Below the pieces are notes generated by a model, which saw only the letters and a list, made by a program, of their open reading frames with translations, did no database searches and was not told where the DNA came from. Below, in pieces: positions 32,062 to 34,832 of a stretch of DNA of 34,832 bases (within the stretch, counting starts at the first letter, position 1; each line of letters starts with the position of its first letter). The position numbers and the translations under genes were made by a program. The stretch comes from Haliea sp. (GTDB taxonomy: Bacteria; Pseudomonadota; Gammaproteobacteria; Pseudomonadales; Halieaceae): NCBI GenBank assembly GCA_024642245.1, contig JAHEBM010000132.1, positions 16,943 to 51,774 of the forward strand. Reading direction: 5' to 3'.

Positions 32062-34320
32062 TCAGAAGCGGTAAGTCACCGTCATGCCGGCCATCCTGGG
32101 GCCAAGCTGGCGCTTGACCCAGATATAGCCGGAGTCCCGCTCGCCGCCATTTTCAAAATCCGGTATCGGATCCGGGCGCTGGGTCTTCAGCCTGGCCGTC
32201 TCGTCGGTGACATTTTTCACCCAGACGCTGGCGTCCCAACCGCTGGAGGTCGAGCGCAGGCCGAGAAACGCATCCAGGGTGGCGTAGTGGTCCAGGTTTG
32301 AGTATTCACTGGGCGAGTAATAATCACTTTCTGCGTTAAACAAACCGCGCGCATACCATTCCCGGCCCGTGGTACCGATTGCCTGCCAGTACTCGGTAAT
32401 CACGTTGGCGGACCACTCGGGCATGTCACCGGCCCGCTGCCCGGTGAGATCGCAGGTATTGAATGCCCAATCGCCCCCGGGCAACGGCTCACCCGTCGTA
32501 CAGGGCGCGTTTTTGGCATCGGCGAGTTCGGCCTTGTTGTAACTCACGGCCGCGTTGAGGGTCCAGTTTTCACTCAACAACAGGGTCAGGTCCGTATCGA
32601 CACCATAGGATTCTGCCTTATCGACATTGACCACAGGTGAGCCGAGGTTGACAGTCCCACCAGGCGCGCGGTATTCCACCGTGTCCGACTGGTACTGGAA
32701 ATCGGTATAGGTCTGGTAGTAGGCGGCAACACTGAGCATGCCCCTGCCGCCCCATAGACCCCATTTAAGGCCGATTTCGATATTGTCACTGTCTTCGGGC
32801 TTGAACGTGCCGAAAACCGGCGGCGCCGGACGACCGGAAATATTGGCCGATCCGCCCCGCCAACCCCGGTCGTAGCTGGCATATCCCATCAGTTCATCGG
32901 TAAAGCGGTACTGGTATTTAAGGGTGCCGGTATAGGCATCCTCTTCGGAATTCTGGTCCTGCGGAACAACGCCCTGGATCTCCAGGTTGCCCAGGTACTC
33001 GAGGCTGTCGTCATCAAACAACCTGAAGTACTCGATATAGAAATCCTGGAGGTTGCCCCGCTTCACCCGGTTGTAGCGGGCGCCCGCAGTCAGGGTTGCC
33101 TTCTGTGAGAGCTGGAAGACATTGTGGGAGAATACCCCGATATCCTCCGAATCATTCTTGGCCGGGCCTATGGTGCGTGCGAATACATTGAAGCCGGGGG
33201 CAGGCGCCACATAGGTATCCACGTATACCGGCGTGTTGGCATTGGTATCCTGGTAAAACGCACCGATGGTCCAGTCCCAGAATTCACCGGCCTGTGATGC
33301 CAGGCGCCACTCGTAGTTGAACAGTTCCTTTATTTCGGAAACGACATATTGCTGTTGCGCCCGGACCTCGGTGGCATCCATGTCGAGGTCACGGGTAATG
33401 ACATTGTTCTGGTAACTGCTCAGCAGGGTGCTTGTCCAATTGTTGCTAAAGGTATAGTTGAGCTCCAGTACGGTGTAGTCCGAATTATTCTTCATGGTGG
33501 AAGCGTAGTTACCCAGTGCCTTGCGATCCTGGAAGGAAATCCCGTTACCCTCTACGACCGGATCGATATCGAACTCGTCGCGAATATCGTGATAGGCAAG
33601 GCGCAGGCTGAACTCATCGTTGGGGTGCCACAGGGCAACGACTCGAAATGCCTTGGTATCATTTTCATCATCCTTGCCAAGCGTGATGTTCTCCACGTCG
33701 CTGTGCTCATTGGTATCGTAAAGCCCCGAAACACGCACACTGAGTTCGTTCTCTAACAGCGGCAGGGATACCCCGAATTGCGTATTCGAGCCCTGCAGCT
33801 CGGTCAGGCTCTGCTGCAGATAACCGTCGATTTCCTCGAGATTCGGGTCACGGGAACGGACCGTGATCGCGCCGGCCGGGGAGGCCTGGCCATACAGGGT
33901 GCCCTGCGGCCCGCGCAGGAGCTCCAGCTGCTGGAGATCGTACAAGCCGCTGAAAAGCCCTCTTTCCTGTGATATCAGTGCGCCATCGAGATACAGGGTG
34001 ACCCGGCTGGCTACCGCGGCATTGAGGTCGGTTCCCAGGCCCCGGGTGGAGATATTGGTTTCAAAATCAGTACCGGAGATGGCGAGGCCCGCTGTCATGT
34101 TACTGATATCGGAGAAACTGAAACTGGCGAAGTCGGCTATTTTTTCACCGGTCACCACGTTCACGGTCATGGGAATATCCGCCAGCGATTCGGTCCGTTT
34201 CTGTGCGGTTACAATCACCTCCTCCAGCACCAGGGACGCATTGTCCTGGGCCCGGGCAGGGCCCGCGACACCCAGCCCAATGAGTGCAAGCGGCAGCAGG
34301 GTGTGGAAGGGCTTGAACAT
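32062..34320 (-). CDS. TonB-dependent outer-membrane receptor (second of two)
   Basis: A 752-residue receptor. The ATG at 34320 is chosen over a GTG at 34329 because an AGGTGA site lies about 5-8 bases upstream. A signal peptide ends near GPARAQD. Plug motifs include EEVIVTAQKRTESLADIPM (TonB-box region), DISNMTAGLAISGTD and RGPQGTLYGQASPAGAITV. The barrel ends in Phe (MTVTYRF). It belongs to the same broad proteobacterial group as the first receptor, with limited similarity in the barrel. Its position in the P450/LimB region suggests it imports the hydrophobic substrate oxidised there. It converges with the duplicated-protein gene, with 34 bases between the stops. Confidence 0.92.
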   Translation of the reverse strand: MFKPFHTLLPLALIGLGVAGPARAQDNASLVLEEVIVTAQKRTESLADIPMTVNVVTGEKIADFASFSFSDISNMTAGLAISGTDFETNISTRGLGTDLNAAVASRVTLYLDGALISQERGLFSGLYDLQQLELLRGPQGTLYGQASPAGAITVRSRDPNLEEIDGYLQQSLTELQGSNTQFGVSLPLLENELSVRVSGLYDTNEHSDVENITLGKDDENDTKAFRVVALWHPNDEFSLRLAYHDIRDEFDIDPVVEGNGISFQDRKALGNYASTMKNNSDYTVLELNYTFSNNWTSTLLSSYQNNVITRDLDMDATEVRAQQQYVVSEIKELFNYEWRLASQAGEFWDWTIGAFYQDTNANTPVYVDTYVAPAPGFNVFARTIGPAKNDSEDIGVFSHNVFQLSQKATLTAGARYNRVKRGNLQDFYIEYFRLFDDDSLEYLGNLEIQGVVPQDQNSEEDAYTGTLKYQYRFTDELMGYASYDRGWRGGSANISGRPAPPVFGTFKPEDSDNIEIGLKWGLWGGRGMLSVAAYYQTYTDFQYQSDTVEYRAPGGTVNLGSPVVNVDKAESYGVDTDLTLLLSENWTLNAAVSYNKAELADAKNAPCTTGEPLPGGDWAFNTCDLTGQRAGDMPEWSANVITEYWQAIGTTGREWYARGLFNAESDYYSPSEYSNLDHYATLDAFLGLRSTSSGWDASVWVKNVTDETARLKTQRPDPIPDFENGGERDSGYIWVKRQLGPRMAGMTVTYRF

Positions 34321-34581
34321 AGCGATCACCTGGAATTTTTATTATGAGTAGGGATTTCAGTCCTTAAATATTCTGGGCACCTGTGATCAATCCTGTGACA
34401 TCCGGGGCATTAGCCAATTGAGCAGAAGCGCCTTGTCTCGCTACAGGTTACACCTGGCAGATGATTCCTGTCGCTAAATATTACATATCTTTTAAAATGT
34501 TTTTTATTTTTTTACCGCTGCCTGCCCGCGACCTGGCCCGCACCGGTCCGGGGCGATGCAGGCAAGGTCGCTAGCGCTTTT
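34321..34581 (-). promoter_or_regulatory. Leader of the second TonB-receptor gene
   Basis: AT-rich spacer. AAATGTTTT at 34495-34503 repeats one arm of the P450-operon palindrome; over a 24-base alignment 16 positions agree. Closer to the gene, CCTGTGA occurs twice in direct orientation (34380-34386 and 34392-34398). TTGATC on the minus strand within that pair could serve as a -35 box, but no convincing -10 box follows at the right distance. Confidence 0.35.
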
Positions 34582-34832
34582 TCAGGGGCGCATGAACTGC
34601 CCGCCGTCCACGTTGAGGATGTGGCCGGTGATCCAACTCGCCTCGTCAGAGAGCAGAAACAACGCCGCGCTGGCCATATCCTCGGGCTGGCCGAGGCGCT
34701 TCAGCGGCATACTCTTGATCATTTCCCTGGCGTAATCGCCGGCGGTTTTCTGCAAGGCCTCGGTCTCTGTCGGTCCCGGCGCTATGGCGTTGATACGGAT
34801 ATTGCGCCAGCCCAGCTCGTGCGCCAGCGAGC
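34582..34832 (-). CDS. Short-chain dehydrogenase/reductase, C-terminal part
   Basis: The frame is open to the window edge, so the N-terminal part is missing. The 83 residues seen include ELGWRNIRINAIAPGPTET, the typical SDR stretch after the active-site helix, then LKRLGQPEDMASAALFLLSD, EASWITGHILNVDGG and the end FMRP. These are the classical SDR landmarks for the cofactor-side PG motif and the C-terminal dimer region. It would be a cytosolic NAD(P)-dependent alcohol/ketone oxidoreductase, and it could act on oxidised products of this cluster. It lies upstream of the second TonB receptor on the same strand but 261 bases away. Confidence 0.9.
   Translation of the reverse strand, partial: SLAHELGWRNIRINAIAPGPTETEALQKTAGDYAREMIKSMPLKRLGQPEDMASAALFLLSDEASWITGHILNVDGGQFMRP

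Noticed and set aside
34499..34513. T-rich run as a plus-strand terminator
   Set aside because: No GC-rich stem precedes it on the plus strand and no plus-strand gene ends there; genes on both sides are on the minus strand.
1..34832. CRISPR arrays, tRNA/rRNA genes, insertion sequences or integrases
   Set aside because: No regularly spaced repeats, tRNA-like or rRNA-like sequence, transposase motifs or terminal inverted repeats flanking a gene were seen on reading both strands.

Overview
The window looks like a chromosomal segment of a Gram-negative, probably marine gammaproteobacterium with broad oxidative catabolism. The signs are two TonB-dependent receptors with C-terminal Phe, an outer-membrane patatin/barrel protein, a MacAB-type efflux operon, and many oxygenases of different chemistries. 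The lineage is inferred from gene content only. No rRNA, tRNA, CRISPR array, integrase or insertion sequence was seen.

Layout. (1) 1-7.35 kb, housekeeping/envelope, GC-rich: the 3' part of a MATE exporter, a PlpD-like patatin-barrel protein (+), then on the minus strand a MacA-ATPase-MacB operon and a luciferase-like oxidoreductase. (2) 7.4-15.5 kb, minus-strand aromatic-catabolism operon: two-domain extradiol dioxygenase, meta-cleavage hydrolase, FAD aromatic hydroxylase, ACMSD-like amidohydrolase, another alpha/beta hydrolase, a broken SDR and a secreted sulfatase. A divergent LysR regulator sits at its head. (3) 16.5-21.6 kb, minus-strand TonB receptor, feruloyl-CoA-synthetase-like ligase and FAH-family hydrolase. 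(4) 21.8-24.4 kb, PhyH dioxygenase and beta-class GST, followed by decay: a TetR gene with its DNA-binding domain interrupted, and a short remnant resembling the end of a nitronate monooxygenase. (5) 24.4-34.8 kb, GC-rich: an intact TetR regulator divergent from an operon of a CYP51-type cytochrome P450, its ferredoxin and a PQQ-dependent dehydrogenase lipoprotein. Next come a LimB-like flavin monooxygenase with a Dabb protein, a duplicated protein of unknown family, a second TonB receptor and the end of an SDR.

How the parts may work together. Regions 2-3 read as a pathway for uptake, possible desulfation, CoA activation, hydroxylation, ring opening and hydrolysis of a phenolic compound. Region 5 reads as uptake and oxidation of a hydrophobic terpenoid or sterol-like compound. 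The P450 resembles mycobacterial CYP51 end to end but sits among catabolic rather than sterol-synthesis genes. A 24-bp near-palindrome overlaps the expected transcription start of the P450 operon. Its half-site recurs in three other non-coding leaders of region 5, suggesting a small TetR regulon. The most novel points are the CYP51-like catabolic module, the duplicated unknown protein at 30.7-32.0 kb, the extradiol-type enzyme whose intact metal site is in the N-terminal domain, and two genes inactivated by internal frame-shifting deletions.
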